This document shows, piece by piece, positions 52,360-61,086 of a stretch of DNA of 64,000 nt. This DNA is from Prevotella melaninogenica (lineage in GTDB: Bacteria > Bacteroidota > Bacteroidia > Bacteroidales > Bacteroidaceae). The position numbers were made by a program, and so were the translations under genes. The stretch's first letter is position 1. Each line of letters starts with the position of its first letter. The notes under the pieces are model-generated. The model ran no database searches and was not told the DNA's origin. It saw only the letters and a program-made list of their open reading frames with translations. Location: NCBI RefSeq assembly GCF_018127965.1, contig NZ_CP072349.1, forward strand, positions 748,001 through 812,000, written 5' to 3'.

Positions 52360-52548
52360 ATGGATATTCGTGATATTAATATTGGGGATAAAGTCTGCAA
52401 TAAAGAAGACGGCTTCCCTATGACAGTCGTAGGACTTCATTCTACGCTTTCAAACCTAAGTAACGGAACAGTTTACCTTGACTTCGAGGAAAACGAAGGC
52501 GACATGTGGGAGGAAGAAGCAAAAGACTTGCAACCATATAAGGTTTAG
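52360..52548 (+). CDS. Small SH3-like phage protein
   Basis: 62 residues (MDIRDINIGDKVCNKEDGFP) with the pattern of a short beta-barrel (GDKV, MTVVGL, TVYLDFEEN). It starts 2 bp after the previous stop. Confidence 0.6.
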   Translation: MDIRDINIGDKVCNKEDGFPMTVVGLHSTLSNLSNGTVYLDFEENEGDMWEEEAKDLQPYKV

Positions 52549-52606
52549 ATACTAACACAAAAAACGAATGAGTATGCGCTAACGTTCTCAGATACGGGCT
52601 TAAATT

Positions 52607-52792
52607 ATGACAAAAGAAGAATACACAGAAAGAAGAGCTGTACTTGTTGGGCAGGCGATGAAGATAAACAGGAAATTCTTTCCTCGCTGTGTCAAGGCAA
52701 GACTTAGACAAATAGCACAATTAGAAAGTGAGTATCGTGGTGCTGATTACGAAACTCGTAAGAACGAACTTTATAAAGAATGGTTTAGCTAA
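52607..52792 (+). CDS. Small helical phage protein
   Basis: 61 residues, basic and predicted helical (MTKEEYTERRAVLVGQAMKI). Its stop overlaps the next start. The role is unknown. Confidence 0.55.
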   Translation: MTKEEYTERRAVLVGQAMKINRKFFPRCVKARLRQIAQLESEYRGADYETRKNELYKEWFS

Positions 52793-53043
52793 TGAAAATA
52801 GTTTTAGATATATCATTTGACGGTAGGAACATCAATGACATTTATAACCTGCCGTGTGTGATGGCAGTAACGAAAGATGCAGGAGGGAAGCCTGCTGTAA
52901 TTCTCAAAAAGACACACACCAAAGGACGGACGATAGCCCGACTTGGTGACCATATTTGCCAATATGAGAGTGGTCTATGGCAGGTTTACGGCTCAGAGGT
53001 AGCCGATAGAATCATTAAAGCAGGAAAATACGCACATGAATGA
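52792..53043 (+). CDS. Hypothetical phage protein
   Basis: 83 residues (MKIVLDISFDGRNINDIYNL). Beta-rich, with TKGRTIARLGDHICQYESGLWQVY. Translation is coupled with the upstream gene by a one-base overlap. Confidence 0.6.
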   Translation: MKIVLDISFDGRNINDIYNLPCVMAVTKDAGGKPAVILKKTHTKGRTIARLGDHICQYESGLWQVYGSEVADRIIKAGKYAHE

Positions 53044-53089
53044 ATATAGCGTAAAAGAGTTAGGTTTAACAAAAAAGAAAGCGGCATGA
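53036..53089 (+). CDS. Possible 17-residue peptide linking two genes
   Basis: MNEYSVKELGLTKKKAA starts inside the stop of the preceding gene and ends inside the start of the next one (ATGAG). It may only serve translational coupling. Confidence 0.25.
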   Translation: MNEYSVKELGLTKKKAA

Positions 53090-53493
53090 GTATAACAAAG
53101 TTTTGTATAATAGCAGTCATAGCCCTTGCTACATTTGGGTTTGCTGTTTACGTACATAGTAGCGATAGACTTGTAAGGGGAATCGTTATCGAAAAGTCGG
53201 AGATACCCGAACACTACGAAACGATAGATAAGGGTGTCTTGCCTTATGAGCAGAAATACATTAACGCTCGGTATTTTGTCACTCTTTCATTTCGCAATCG
53301 AAAGGAGAAGATTGCTGTTGATTGGGTGACGTTCGAGAAAGCTATTATTGGAAAAGAACTAACAATAAAAGATAATATGGGAAAGAGAGATTTTCAAGAA
53401 CTGATGGACTTTGCAAGGGCAAATGACCTTATGAATGTCCCACTAAACATCGTCATTCAAAAGTATAGAATTTCAAAAGGGAGTGCCAAGTAG
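53086..53493 (+). CDS. Phage protein with an N-terminal membrane anchor
   Basis: 135 residues. One membrane span (FCIIAVIALATFGFAVYVH) precedes a soluble domain (RGIVIEKSEIPEHYETIDKG, NARYFVTLSFRNRKEKIAVDW). It resembles anchored single-domain proteins near the end of early operons. It is the last gene of the rightward unit, followed by a strong terminator. Confidence 0.65.
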   Translation: MSITKFCIIAVIALATFGFAVYVHSSDRLVRGIVIEKSEIPEHYETIDKGVLPYEQKYINARYFVTLSFRNRKEKIAVDWVTFEKAIIGKELTIKDNMGKRDFQELMDFARANDLMNVPLNIVIQKYRISKGSAK

Positions 53494-53507
53494 GTACTCC
53501 CTTTTTT
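53479..53507 (+). terminator. Terminator of the rightward early operon
   Basis: GGGAGTGCC pairs with GGTACTCCC and is followed by six T. Confidence 0.9.
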
Positions 53508-53519
53508 GTTTATACGAAA

Positions 53520-53551
53520 AACCCTGCTTGTCCTCTCGGATTGCAGGGTTT
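53520..53551 (-). terminator. Terminator of the leftward late region
   Basis: AACCCTGC and GCAGGGTT form the stem; on the minus strand it is followed by TTTTTCG. With the previous hairpin it insulates the two convergent phage units. Confidence 0.75.
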
Positions 53552-53799
53552 ATCCTTAAAAGAATCTTACCTTAATAATAACTAAAAACCTAAATCTATG
53601 TCAAATACGAATTCAATACATTTCTCCTACAAATTTAGCAATTATCGTGAAAGATACAAGAGAAAAGGAATATTTATTCAATGAATTTATGCAAATTCTT
53701 TCAAATATTGCAAACATTGGAAAGAATTTGCGGTAAATCTATTTTTAGAAAAGTAATATTATAAGTAAACTACTGAGATACTAAATAATAGGTGATATT
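53552..53799. other. Non-coding gap with a perfect inverted repeat
   Basis: GCAAATTCTTTC (53691-53702) and GAAAGAATTTGC (53720-53731) are exact inverted copies around a 17-nt spacer. A 28-codon frame at 53598-53684 is too short to call a gene. The rest is AT-rich. Confidence 0.5.
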
Positions 53800-54139
53800 T
53801 TAACTATTCTTTGTTGGGAATAAATAGTGTACTACGAAAGCGAATATACCTATAACATTGGCTGTAGTCGTGGCGATAAGTGCTACAAGAACAGTATCAC
53901 TTAAAGTGAATCCGAACAGCGAAAAACCACATAAGAGCAAAACAAGAAAGACCAATCCCATATAAACACACAGAAACACGAATAATTATTAGCATACGAT
54001 TTGCGCTGATTTCTATTCTGCCTCTTGTTTTCTAAATCTTCTCGTCTATCTTCGAGAGCTATTCTTTGAGCACTATCCTCTTCAGATGATGTTATATCAT
54101 GCCCTTTATTGTTGCGCTTAGGAAATTGGTATTAAGCAT
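53800..54139 (-). pseudogene. Small membrane protein next to the Panacea gene, putative toxin, frameshifted
   Basis: The ATG at 54139 overlaps the stop of the Panacea gene. With two one-base corrections (near 54128 and 53988) a protein of about 112 residues appears: a charged coil (NKGHDITSSEEDSAQRIALE, then DRREDLENKRQNRNQRKSY) followed by two membrane spans (VFLVLLLCGFSLFGF and VLVALIATTTANVIGIFAFVV). The intact last part is 53961-53800 (53 residues, MGLVFLVLLL). Overlap with an antitoxin-type gene and the membrane nature suggest a toxin partner. As read, the full protein cannot be made. Confidence 0.55.
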
Positions 54140-54668
54140 CTTTCTGTGATTGTTTGTTTAGCCGTTTGGATATGTTTTGAGCCACAAGTGTGTAGTATCT
54201 TTTAGTCGCCTTATCGGGTATTACTACATTCAACCCCTGCTTGTAACATTCTTTCCACGGAGTACCGTCCATGTGTAGCTTAGATACGAGTTCTGAATCT
54301 TTAAAGTTACGGTAGTTTCTCCACACAAACTCACAAACCCTCTTTTCGTCATCACATTCCAAAGAAGGAGTATACACACAATCCTCACCACTTCCTATCT
54401 TATTGAAATCGAATACGGTTGTTTTCTTATCTATCGGTTGACTGCCATACTGCTTGAAAGAATAATATACCGATGGGAAAACTGGACCATATTGCCACGC
54501 TTCTACTTCTTCCAACTTTGCACCATCAGTTGGCTTATCAAGTAACGCAAGTATGTATCCGTGTGCAATATAGACTAACTTCATAAGCTTTAGTGGACGG
54601 ATAGGTTTACCATCCGAATGCGCTAAATCAATAAAATAATTAGCTATAGCGAGTGCATAATTCTCCAT
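54132..54668 (-). CDS. Panacea-domain (DUF4065/SocA-like) antitoxin-type protein
   Basis: A 178-residue protein with the Panacea fold: IANYFIDLAHSDGKPIRPLKLMKLVYIAHGYILAL (about 9-43) and EAWQYGPVFPSVYYSFKQYG (about 56-75) are diagnostic. Such proteins act as antitoxins to many unrelated toxins (PanAT systems) or as proteolysis adaptors (SocA). The downstream gene overlaps and encodes a membrane protein. It has its own consensus promoter and therefore should be expressed in the lysogen, unlike the late genes around it. Confidence 0.85.
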   Translation of the reverse strand: MENYALAIANYFIDLAHSDGKPIRPLKLMKLVYIAHGYILALLDKPTDGAKLEEVEAWQYGPVFPSVYYSFKQYGSQPIDKKTTVFDFNKIGSGEDCVYTPSLECDDEKRVCEFVWRNYRNFKDSELVSKLHMDGTPWKECYKQGLNVVIPDKATKRYYTLVAQNISKRLNKQSQKDA

Positions 54669-54692
54669 ATCTTCATGTTTTTAGTTTCACTG

Positions 54693-54723
54693 CAAAGGTA
54701 ACAATAAAATGCCACCTTTGCAA
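54693..54723 (-). promoter_or_regulatory. Host-type promoter of the Panacea gene
   Basis: TTG (54723-54721) and TACCTTTG (54700-54693) with exactly 20 bp between, 25 bp before ATG 54668. This marks the pair as a separately expressed cargo unit. Confidence 0.8.
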
Positions 54724-54732
54724 CAAAAACAC

Positions 54733-55248
54733 CTAAATCTTCCTATACTTCTTCAACAACCAAACAACGATATATCCAACTATTCCCAGCAGAAACGTTG
54801 ACATAGCACCGATTGCCCAACCACCGACATCCATCTTGATTTTCTGCCACCGAGAAAGTTTTTTCTCAACTGGTACTGGAACTTCCTTATATTCTTTCTT
54901 TGTCGCTCGCAGGCTGTCATTACTTGCCTTGTAGCGGTCTATCTGGCGTTGGAGCGTAAGATTATCCTGCGTAGCGTGCCAGCGGTCACGATAGCGGACA
55001 ATAAGCCGTTCCTTGACGTTGCCTTGCTCATCCTTGATGATAACAACGCTGTCATGAATAGCGACACTATCACGGATGTTAATCACCTGCCGAGCTATAA
55101 GACTATCCTTGATATTGATACTATCTTTCTTTGTTACGTAAAGTGTATCTGTCCGAACAGTCTGAACCTCCAAATAATTCTTGTCTGAGCAGCTAAAGCA
55201 GAGCGATGTAAGTACAAGTAACCCTATGAGGATTAACATTGAATACAC
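54733..55248 (-). CDS. Predicted unimolecular spanin (lysis lipoprotein with C-terminal membrane span)
   Basis: 171 residues. The N-terminal signal (MLILIGLLVLTSLCFSC) ends in a lipobox cysteine. A long periplasmic part rich in charged coil follows (DNLTLQRQIDRYKASNDSLRATKKEY), and one membrane span lies near the C-terminus (WAIGAMSTFLLGIVGYIVVWLL) followed by KKYRKI. An outer-membrane lipid anchor plus an inner-membrane C-terminal span is the u-spanin architecture, which fuses the two membranes at lysis. It lies directly after the endolysin. Family identity is inferred from topology, not sequence. Confidence 0.65.
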   Translation of the reverse strand: MYSMLILIGLLVLTSLCFSCSDKNYLEVQTVRTDTLYVTKKDSINIKDSLIARQVINIRDSVAIHDSVVIIKDEQGNVKERLIVRYRDRWHATQDNLTLQRQIDRYKASNDSLRATKKEYKEVPVPVEKKLSRWQKIKMDVGGWAIGAMSTFLLGIVGYIVVWLLKKYRKI

Positions 55249-55276
55249 GTAGTATTAATTTCTTTGTTGTCCATAA

Positions 55277-55729
55277 CTAAACCTTTAACGAGAAACATTG
55301 TCTTCTTTGCTTTCCATCAGCACGCTTATATCCTACATGCACCCAACGAGAGGACTTAGACCTCTCGATGATGATTTGGTCGAATGAGTACCCCATCCGA
55401 GAAAAATCATTTGCAAAGAAGCGTTCAAAATCATCCTGCTTACCATTGACAGGTTGCAAGTCGGCTGCGTAACCCTCGACATGAGCAGAGTTTCTTACTC
55501 CACCTACTGCCTTATTGAGTTCTGGTGACCGATAGCCGCTTGAAATGCGAATTGCAGGGTTCTCAAGTGAATGTTTTGCACAATACTTCCCCCATTCTGC
55601 ACGAATACTCTCTAAAAGCGTAATCGTTTCCGTCAGATGCACCCTTACGCTTGCTGGTGGGTTGTTGCTAATCTTTAATCTATCTGCGGTATTGGATTGT
55701 ACCATTTCCGCTATTGTAAAATTTGCCAT
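55277..55729 (-). CDS. M15 family peptidase, phage endolysin
   Basis: A 150-residue zinc D,D/L,D-peptidase of the M15A type. ISSGYRSPELNKAVGG near 64-79, SAHVEGYAADLQP near 82-94 (His and Asp ligands) and WVHVGYK near 129 (third ligand) form the active site. No signal peptide is seen, so it depends on a holin. It is followed by the spanin gene. Confidence 0.9.
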   Translation of the reverse strand: MANFTIAEMVQSNTADRLKISNNPPASVRVHLTETITLLESIRAEWGKYCAKHSLENPAIRISSGYRSPELNKAVGGVRNSAHVEGYAADLQPVNGKQDDFERFFANDFSRMGYSFDQIIIERSKSSRWVHVGYKRADGKQRRQCFSLKV

Positions 55730-55746
55730 AATCTAAAATCTAATTA

Positions 55747-56217
55747 CTAAATCTGCCAAACTAAGATGCTTTTCTTCTCTTTAATGACTTCCTTTTCCAC
55801 TACGATAGGGTCAGGCATAGCGAGTTTGAGAGCATCCCCATTGTCGTCAACAAGTTCAATGTTAGAAGTGGCGGTGAATGTTTCTCGTCTGAATCCGTCT
55901 GAAAAGTTATCATCGGGAAAGTCAATAGACACCTCAATCTTTACTCTTCCTTTTCCTAAGTTGTGGTTATCGAAGAATATTATCAGTTGTTTGTCTGCGA
56001 CTTGACAATTAGAACATACTCCGTTCCTCCTCTCTGCCTTGTACACGGTAAAGCCACTGCCTGCGGTCGCCTTAACAGTGAAGGTGCAATCAGGAAAGAC
56101 TACTATTTCACCACCTCTCATCAGTTTAATGCCGAGTGGGAAGTCGCTCTTTCTGTTGATTCTTAATATCCCGTCAACGTGTCCTCCGCTTTCGTTTCCT
56201 ATGGTTACTGTTTCCAT
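55747..56217 (-). CDS. Hypothetical late phage protein
   Basis: 156 residues, beta-rich (METVTIGNESGGHVDGILRI). The central part resembles phage decoration or tail-associated domains (VKATAGSGFTVYKAERRNG). It overlaps the upstream gene stop by one base. The position between tail and lysis genes is the only clue to its role. Confidence 0.65.
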   Translation of the reverse strand: METVTIGNESGGHVDGILRINRKSDFPLGIKLMRGGEIVVFPDCTFTVKATAGSGFTVYKAERRNGVCSNCQVADKQLIIFFDNHNLGKGRVKIEVSIDFPDDNFSDGFRRETFTATSNIELVDDNGDALKLAMPDPIVVEKEVIKEKKSILVWQI

Positions 56218-56690
56218 TATCCCAAAATATTAAATGTTGTAATAATAGTAAAGCATACGCCTTCCTCCCATATAACACTTCGTTTCCGTCTGACAAGGTA
56301 GATAATGCCGTATATCACCCAAAAGACAAGAAAACGATAGTCAGTAATCCCGATTAAGAGTTGAGAGGAAATAGCTGCCGTGAAAGCCCCTACCATGTGA
56401 AGTGCTTTGCCAATCGTCCGATAATGTGGGCTTGCTCCGACCATCATCATTCCAAAAAGGAACACAATGCCCAAAAAGCCTACCCAACCACTTGTATTTA
56501 CAATCATCTGCGGGGCTATAAGAAACGCACCCGTGACAATTATAAACGTGAATACATTTGGCGATTTAACAATATAGGCGGTTTCAGAAAGGCTACACAG
56601 TTGGCAGCCTTTCTTTTTCGCCATTAATATTGTGTACACCATTAGTAGCAGGCTTCCGATAATGTTTGCTATAAGTACTGCTATTTTCAT
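56217..56690 (-). CDS. Late phage membrane protein
   Basis: 157 residues with about five membrane spans (AVLIANIIGSLLLMVYTILM, FTFIIVTGAFLIAP, GFLGIVFLFGMMMVG, FTAAISSQLLIGI, FLVFWVIYGIIYLV). It lies in the lysis cassette region and may contribute to holin function, but the span number is high for a holin. Confidence 0.65.
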   Translation of the reverse strand: MKIAVLIANIIGSLLLMVYTILMAKKKGCQLCSLSETAYIVKSPNVFTFIIVTGAFLIAPQMIVNTSGWVGFLGIVFLFGMMMVGASPHYRTIGKALHMVGAFTAAISSQLLIGITDYRFLVFWVIYGIIYLVRRKRSVIWEEGVCFTIITTFNILG

Positions 56691-57193
56691 AACTGTAGTT
56701 TTTCGGGATAACCTTTCGTGAAGTCGTATGCACTCACTTCTTCTATTGAGGACAAAGCTGCAATAGCTGCCTTATGTTTGACCGTCACCATGAAAGTTGC
56801 ATCCGCATAACGTTGAATCTTTGCAAGGACAATCTTTGCCGTTGGAATATCAATCGTCAGAGGTTGTCCTGCAATGGCAAAGGTGATAGTCGTTTCGCCA
56901 AGTGCTTCCGCAGCGTCAATACTCACATTATAGCTTGCACGTTCTGAAGGTGTTAACCACGTGTGCATACCTTTAAACGTGAAATCGTTTACATCTGATG
57001 ACTGATTGAACACGTCAAGTTCTGCAAGTTTTCTGTCTTTCGCATCTTGCAGGAGTTGCTCTGCCGTTTCTGTTTCTACCTGCTCATAGCCGTTTGCCTT
57101 GAGCGTTTCTTCTGTTGGGTTGATTATTCTAACCCCGCCTACCTCGATATAAACACCGTTGTAGGTGTCGTTTTCATTTTTGTATTGTTTCAT
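56687..57193 (-). CDS. DUF4376-like tail-associated protein
   Basis: 168 residues. The pattern ETAEQLLQDAKDRKLAELDVFNQSSDVNDFTFKG and the following WLTPSERASYNVSIDAAEALG resemble the DUF4376 and tail-fibre-assembly-like C-termini of phage proteins. It overlaps the membrane protein gene by 4 bp. The exact role is unknown. Confidence 0.65.
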   Translation of the reverse strand: MKQYKNENDTYNGVYIEVGGVRIINPTEETLKANGYEQVETETAEQLLQDAKDRKLAELDVFNQSSDVNDFTFKGMHTWLTPSERASYNVSIDAAEALGETTITFAIAGQPLTIDIPTAKIVLAKIQRYADATFMVTVKHKAAIAALSSIEEVSAYDFTKGYPEKLQL

Positions 57194-57251
57194 AATTGTT
57201 CCTTTATAAATAATATTTATACTTGTGTTGGCGAACTACCCTAATCAAATT

Positions 57252-57805
57252 TTACTCTTGATAATCACTTAATGGATTGATAAAGTCCTTATAATCCCTC
57301 CAAACAGCAGCCTCTCTGTATTTCTCAACGCTGTTATTTGGTACGTAAATTTTCGCAAAATTGTTTGTGTGATTACCGTAGAAAAAACCACTGATATTTG
57401 TTATTTCAGGAGGATTATTACTTTCTAATATAATTGATTGAAGATTTTTCTTTTACCCCCCCATATAAAAGCGTTAGGAATTCGACTCCATTCCCCTTTT
57501 AATAGAATACGCTTATAAGATGATACATTGTCATTAAACAAGGCAGTAGTCGTGTAAGGGACTGAGACGAATTGAAGATTGGTACATCCACCAAACATAT
57601 TTCCTCGCAAGGACGAACCTTTGAAATAGAATAATTCATCAAATGATTTGATTTTAGTATTATTTTTAAAGACATCTCCGATTAAACTAACGGCTGCCAC
57701 TTCTTCAATACTTAACTTTCTGTCACCGTCCTTATCCCAATTCTCTATACAGATACGCTTCACTTCGGGGTCTTCAAAGTGTACAAACTTTGGCTTTTTT
57801 GCCAC
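57252..57805 (-). pseudogene. BspA-type leucine-rich-repeat protein, frameshifted
   Basis: The intact 5' frame (57805-57425) has an EF-hand-like start (VKRICIENWDKDGDRKLSIEE) and VAAVSLIGDVFKNNTKIKSFDEL, typical of the LRR_5/BspA proteins of Bacteroidetes, then YFKGSSLRGNMFGGCTNLQF. It stops at QLY, but the next frame continues with NLQSIILESNNPPEITNISG, NSVEKYREAAVWRDY and ends DYQE at 57252. One A is missing in the A-rich stretch 57444-57455 (minus strand AAAAG-AAAAA), next to a run of seven G. Restored length is about 183 residues. A role in host-surface binding is possible. Confidence 0.75.
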
Positions 57806-57830
57806 GTTTGCAAGTAATTTTCAAACAAAA

Positions 57831-58349
57831 TCATAAAGTTCCTCCCATTATTAAAAGTCCGTTAACGATACACGCTTGATAAGTTTGTCCTTTCTTCGGC
57901 TTAAACACATCGCCTATCCACTTTATAGAACTTGGCAAAGAAAGTTCTGTGCCACTCTCTGCGGGGCAAGTGAACTGAAAACAATACTCTGCTACAAATC
58001 GGGTTTCTGTGTTTGGTGCTAAAGTAAGCGTAAGGCTATCCACAACGCCCCACACGTGCATAACATTCGGTGTGAGTGCAAACACCTTGTCATTTGTACC
58101 ATGATTCTGCAATCGGATGCGACCATCAGCTCCATTCGTGCCATTTATTCCATTTTCACCCTTGTCACCCTTGTCCCCTTTGAGCATTGTTACGCTCATC
58201 TTCTTAAGTGTGCCATCTTGTGCTACCACTGGTAATGACGTGAAATCCTCAATATTATCTGATACAGGGAGTTCTGTGATGTCCTGCGACTGCCCTTTGA
58301 TAGTTTCTATCACCTCGTGGACGATGCCACTCTTTTCTTCTTCTGTCAT
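57831..58349 (-). CDS. Phage structural protein with a collagen-like stretch
   Basis: 172 residues. A helical N-terminus (MTEEEKSGIVHEVIETIKGQ) leads to seven Gly-x-y triplets (GDKGDKGENGINGTNGADG) near 57-75, then a beta domain. Collagen-like triplets form trimers, which suits a tail fibre or tip component. The gene lies between the holin-like and LRR genes. Confidence 0.75.
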   Translation of the reverse strand: MTEEEKSGIVHEVIETIKGQSQDITELPVSDNIEDFTSLPVVAQDGTLKKMSVTMLKGDKGDKGENGINGTNGADGRIRLQNHGTNDKVFALTPNVMHVWGVVDSLTLTLAPNTETRFVAEYCFQFTCPAESGTELSLPSSIKWIGDVFKPKKGQTYQACIVNGLLIMGGTL

Positions 58350-58367
58350 ATCTTTATCGTTAAATGG

Positions 58368-58859
58368 TTATTCAATAGTAGCATTGTCACTATCACCTCC
58401 GATGTAATCAGTAACGGCGGCAATGACTTTCTTTGCGTCCTTATCTGAAGATGCATTTACTACAGATTGGATAATCTTCTGTATATCCTTTACCTTACTC
58501 TTTCTCTCCCGTGCATGCTCTATAAGGCTTTTTGCTTCGATGATAAGAAGTCCTATAGCCACTAATATAGTAATAACTGGTATGGTCTTAATATTCAGTA
58601 GCGTGCAGGCAATGAATATCACCGCATCCACGATAAAGGCAATGAGCAATACACGCCAATACTCTCCTAACTTTCCGAGGGTCTTACGCATGCTATGCGA
58701 GTCAATGGGTTTACCCAACTTCTTCTGTGTGTATATTCTGTCCCATAGGTCAACGAAGATGGCACAGAAAACGAGTACCCACATTATCACACATACTATC
58801 AAGTGTATAGCTACTGAGTACATGAAGTGCGGTGTGAACTGAAACTCTATTACGTCCAT
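58368..58859 (-). CDS. Holin-like phage membrane protein
   Basis: 163 residues from ATG 58859 (MDVIEFQFTPHFMYSV). Four spans are seen (HLIVCVIMWVLVFCAIFV, VLLIAFIVDAVIFIACTLL, VITILVAIGLLIIEA). A charged C-terminal tail with VKDIQKIIQSVVNASSDKD follows. This resembles Bacteroidetes phage holins. An upstream in-frame start (58895) would overlap the next gene. It is the main holin candidate. Confidence 0.7.
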   Translation of the reverse strand: MDVIEFQFTPHFMYSVAIHLIVCVIMWVLVFCAIFVDLWDRIYTQKKLGKPIDSHSMRKTLGKLGEYWRVLLIAFIVDAVIFIACTLLNIKTIPVITILVAIGLLIIEAKSLIEHARERKSKVKDIQKIIQSVVNASSDKDAKKVIAAVTDYIGGDSDNATIE

Positions 58860-58872
58860 AGATACACCTCCT

Positions 58873-59157
58873 TTACAATAGGAAAAGAAAAACACCCACT
58901 ATCGCACCGAGTACGCCTGCTGATACGTCCACCCAATCGAACTGCTCCTTACGGTAGTATTTATCCACACTCTCTTTTGCCACCATGACAACAAATGCAG
59001 GGATAAGCGCAAAGATGAGCAAACACCCAAGCGCATGCAGTGCCTTGCATGATAGCATTGATACAACAAGCCCTACGAACATGTGTAAATACTTGTCGCT
59101 ATCAATAGTAGCGAGCTTCCCAAAAATCCTGTAAATACAATCTAAAAGTTTTTTCAT
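58873..59157 (-). CDS. Small late phage membrane protein
   Basis: 94 residues with three hydrophobic segments (HMFVGLVVSMLSC, LGCLLIFALIPAFVVMVA, VSAGVLGAIVGVFLFLL). The N-terminus MKKLLDCIYRIFGKLATIDSDKYLHMF has been seen in Bacteroidetes phage lysis regions. It could be a second holin or antiholin. Confidence 0.65.
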   Translation of the reverse strand: MKKLLDCIYRIFGKLATIDSDKYLHMFVGLVVSMLSCKALHALGCLLIFALIPAFVVMVAKESVDKYYRKEQFDWVDVSAGVLGAIVGVFLFLL

Positions 59158-59187
59158 ATTACTTTATTTTAAATTAATAATGAATTG

Positions 59188-61085
59188 CTACCAATTCATA
59201 TCCAACTCTCTGCCCACCATGACACCTGCACCAGGACTGGTTGCGTCAATCGATGACGGCGACAACCAAGCAGGATTGACATAGCAGCAATCAAAATATA
59301 TCCGCCAAGGACATCAGACGCACCTCCGTGACAACAAATAGTGACCGAAGTATCGTCATTCCCATTTATCACCGTCCACTGCTTACCGTAACCCATACCA
59401 ATGAAGTCATAAACGCAGTCTCGTGTACAGTTGAATATCACAACATCAATAGGGACACCTACAGGAAGTTCGTCATAATAGGTTTGTGTACCTTTTGGAG
59501 CCTTGGGATTATCAATGTCCATCACCGTTCCAGACTCGCCACCAAAGCCAGGAGAGTACATCGGAATCTTATAATAATTAGTCTTACGACCATTTATCTC
59601 TTTAAGCCCAAAAGTTAACATTATGCGAATACCATTTGAGTCAATATGCCCATCATTATAAACAAACATTTCCTCGTCCCTTATAACCGCACATACTCTT
59701 GACTTATGCCCAAACTGACTGTTACAATAAACGTTGGTTGCATAAAAATTAGGGAAACGCTTACGAATGTCACCCGTTGTTTCGCCCCACATTCCGAAAT
59801 CACCTGTGAAAGCCATATAGCTCTTATTTCCCAGAGTTCCGAATTTAATACCACCAACCTTATTTTTATTCGTGTCAAGGCAATCTAAAGAAGTAAACGA
59901 GCCACTTGTACCCTTCAGCTTGCCTCTAAATTCACTTTCCCCATCTACAATAAGGTTACTAATCGTAGCCTTACCAGCATCAATCTCTTGTGCTTGTATG
60001 CCTGCTGCAACGATTTTTACGGCATCAATCAATGCTGCTGATAGTTTACCATCTTCTATAAGTACAGTTTCCTTGCCGTTGTTATCGACAAATACAGTCT
60101 TGTCAGACTTTACTCTAAACTCTCCATTTTCAAGCTTTGCCTCCACCTTTTTCACTCGCTCCTCTGAACTTTCCTCTACACTTGGAATCCACTCAGCAGC
60201 AGGGGCTGTTCCTTCTGTCACGACTGCCCAATTAACCGTAACCTCGCCATTCTTACCTTGCGGCTCCCTATTAGGGGTAGGATAGGCATCAAAGACACAT
60301 ACACCATCGTTTGGTAGCTCATTAGGAGTGGTAAATGTATAATGCTTGATAGTATCTTTTGCACTACTGATTTCAAGGTTTCCACCACCAGCACTCCATG
60401 CCCAACCATCCGCAATGATATATGCTTGCAATGTCTGCCCATTTGCAATCGATTCATCACTGGTATGACCACTAATAGTCATTGTGTAGGTCGTGTTTGG
60501 CTTTAACTTAATATGCGTATTGCCATTGCCATATCCGTATGAGTGGTAAGTCTTTTCTAACTTACCTCCAGTAAGGAGGTTTCTTACACCAGTTCTCAGC
60601 CCATCTACTATTAAGCTGATACTTTTCGCATCCTGCTTGATAGTAGTAATATCCTTGCCATTGGTAGATACGCTCTCACGCATATCGTTGACTATCTTTG
60701 TGTATGATGCCGCCTCCATCATCACTTGAATAGTCCTTGTTTCAAGAACATCATTACCGCTTTTTAACTCTATGGTGAAATAATCAGGACGATTTACTGC
60801 CTTGATGTAGTTTTCAAGCCTAAATGTACCTTCACTTTTCATGCCAACAGAGATAGGCACGTTAATATTTGTATTTGTGGTGCAAGATACATATAATTCC
60901 CCTACCTTGCCTTTCTCGGTGATAATAGTACTGCCCTTCACGTGTTCTATCTCATATCTAAATGTGGCGTTCAGTACTCCTTCTGCATTTACCACAGCAT
61001 CCTCACGAACGGCTTTCAGACGGTAGAACTCTGCCGACTGCCCATCATATACGTTGTGAATCGTTATTTGTCCTCTTGCTTGCAT
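59188..61085 (-). pseudogene. Phage tail tip/fibre protein with a frameshift near its C-terminus
   Basis: The frame encodes 629 residues: N-terminal beta domains (ITIHNVYDGQSAEFYRLKAV), a coiled segment (KIVNDMRESVSTNGKDITTIKQDAKSISLIVDGL, an Asn/Asp-rich tail-fibre motif), a carbohydrate-binding-like module (TYHSYGYGNGNTHIKLKPN) and a region AGIQAQEIDAGKATISNLIVDGES seen in phage tail proteins. After GGYI near 59300 the frame goes to LIAAMSILLG, while the next frame reads FDCCYVNPAWLSPSSIDATS and ends DMNW at 59188. One A is missing from the A run at 59293-59296. The product is altered over its last 35 residues only. Confidence 0.7.
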
Positions 61086-61086
61086 A

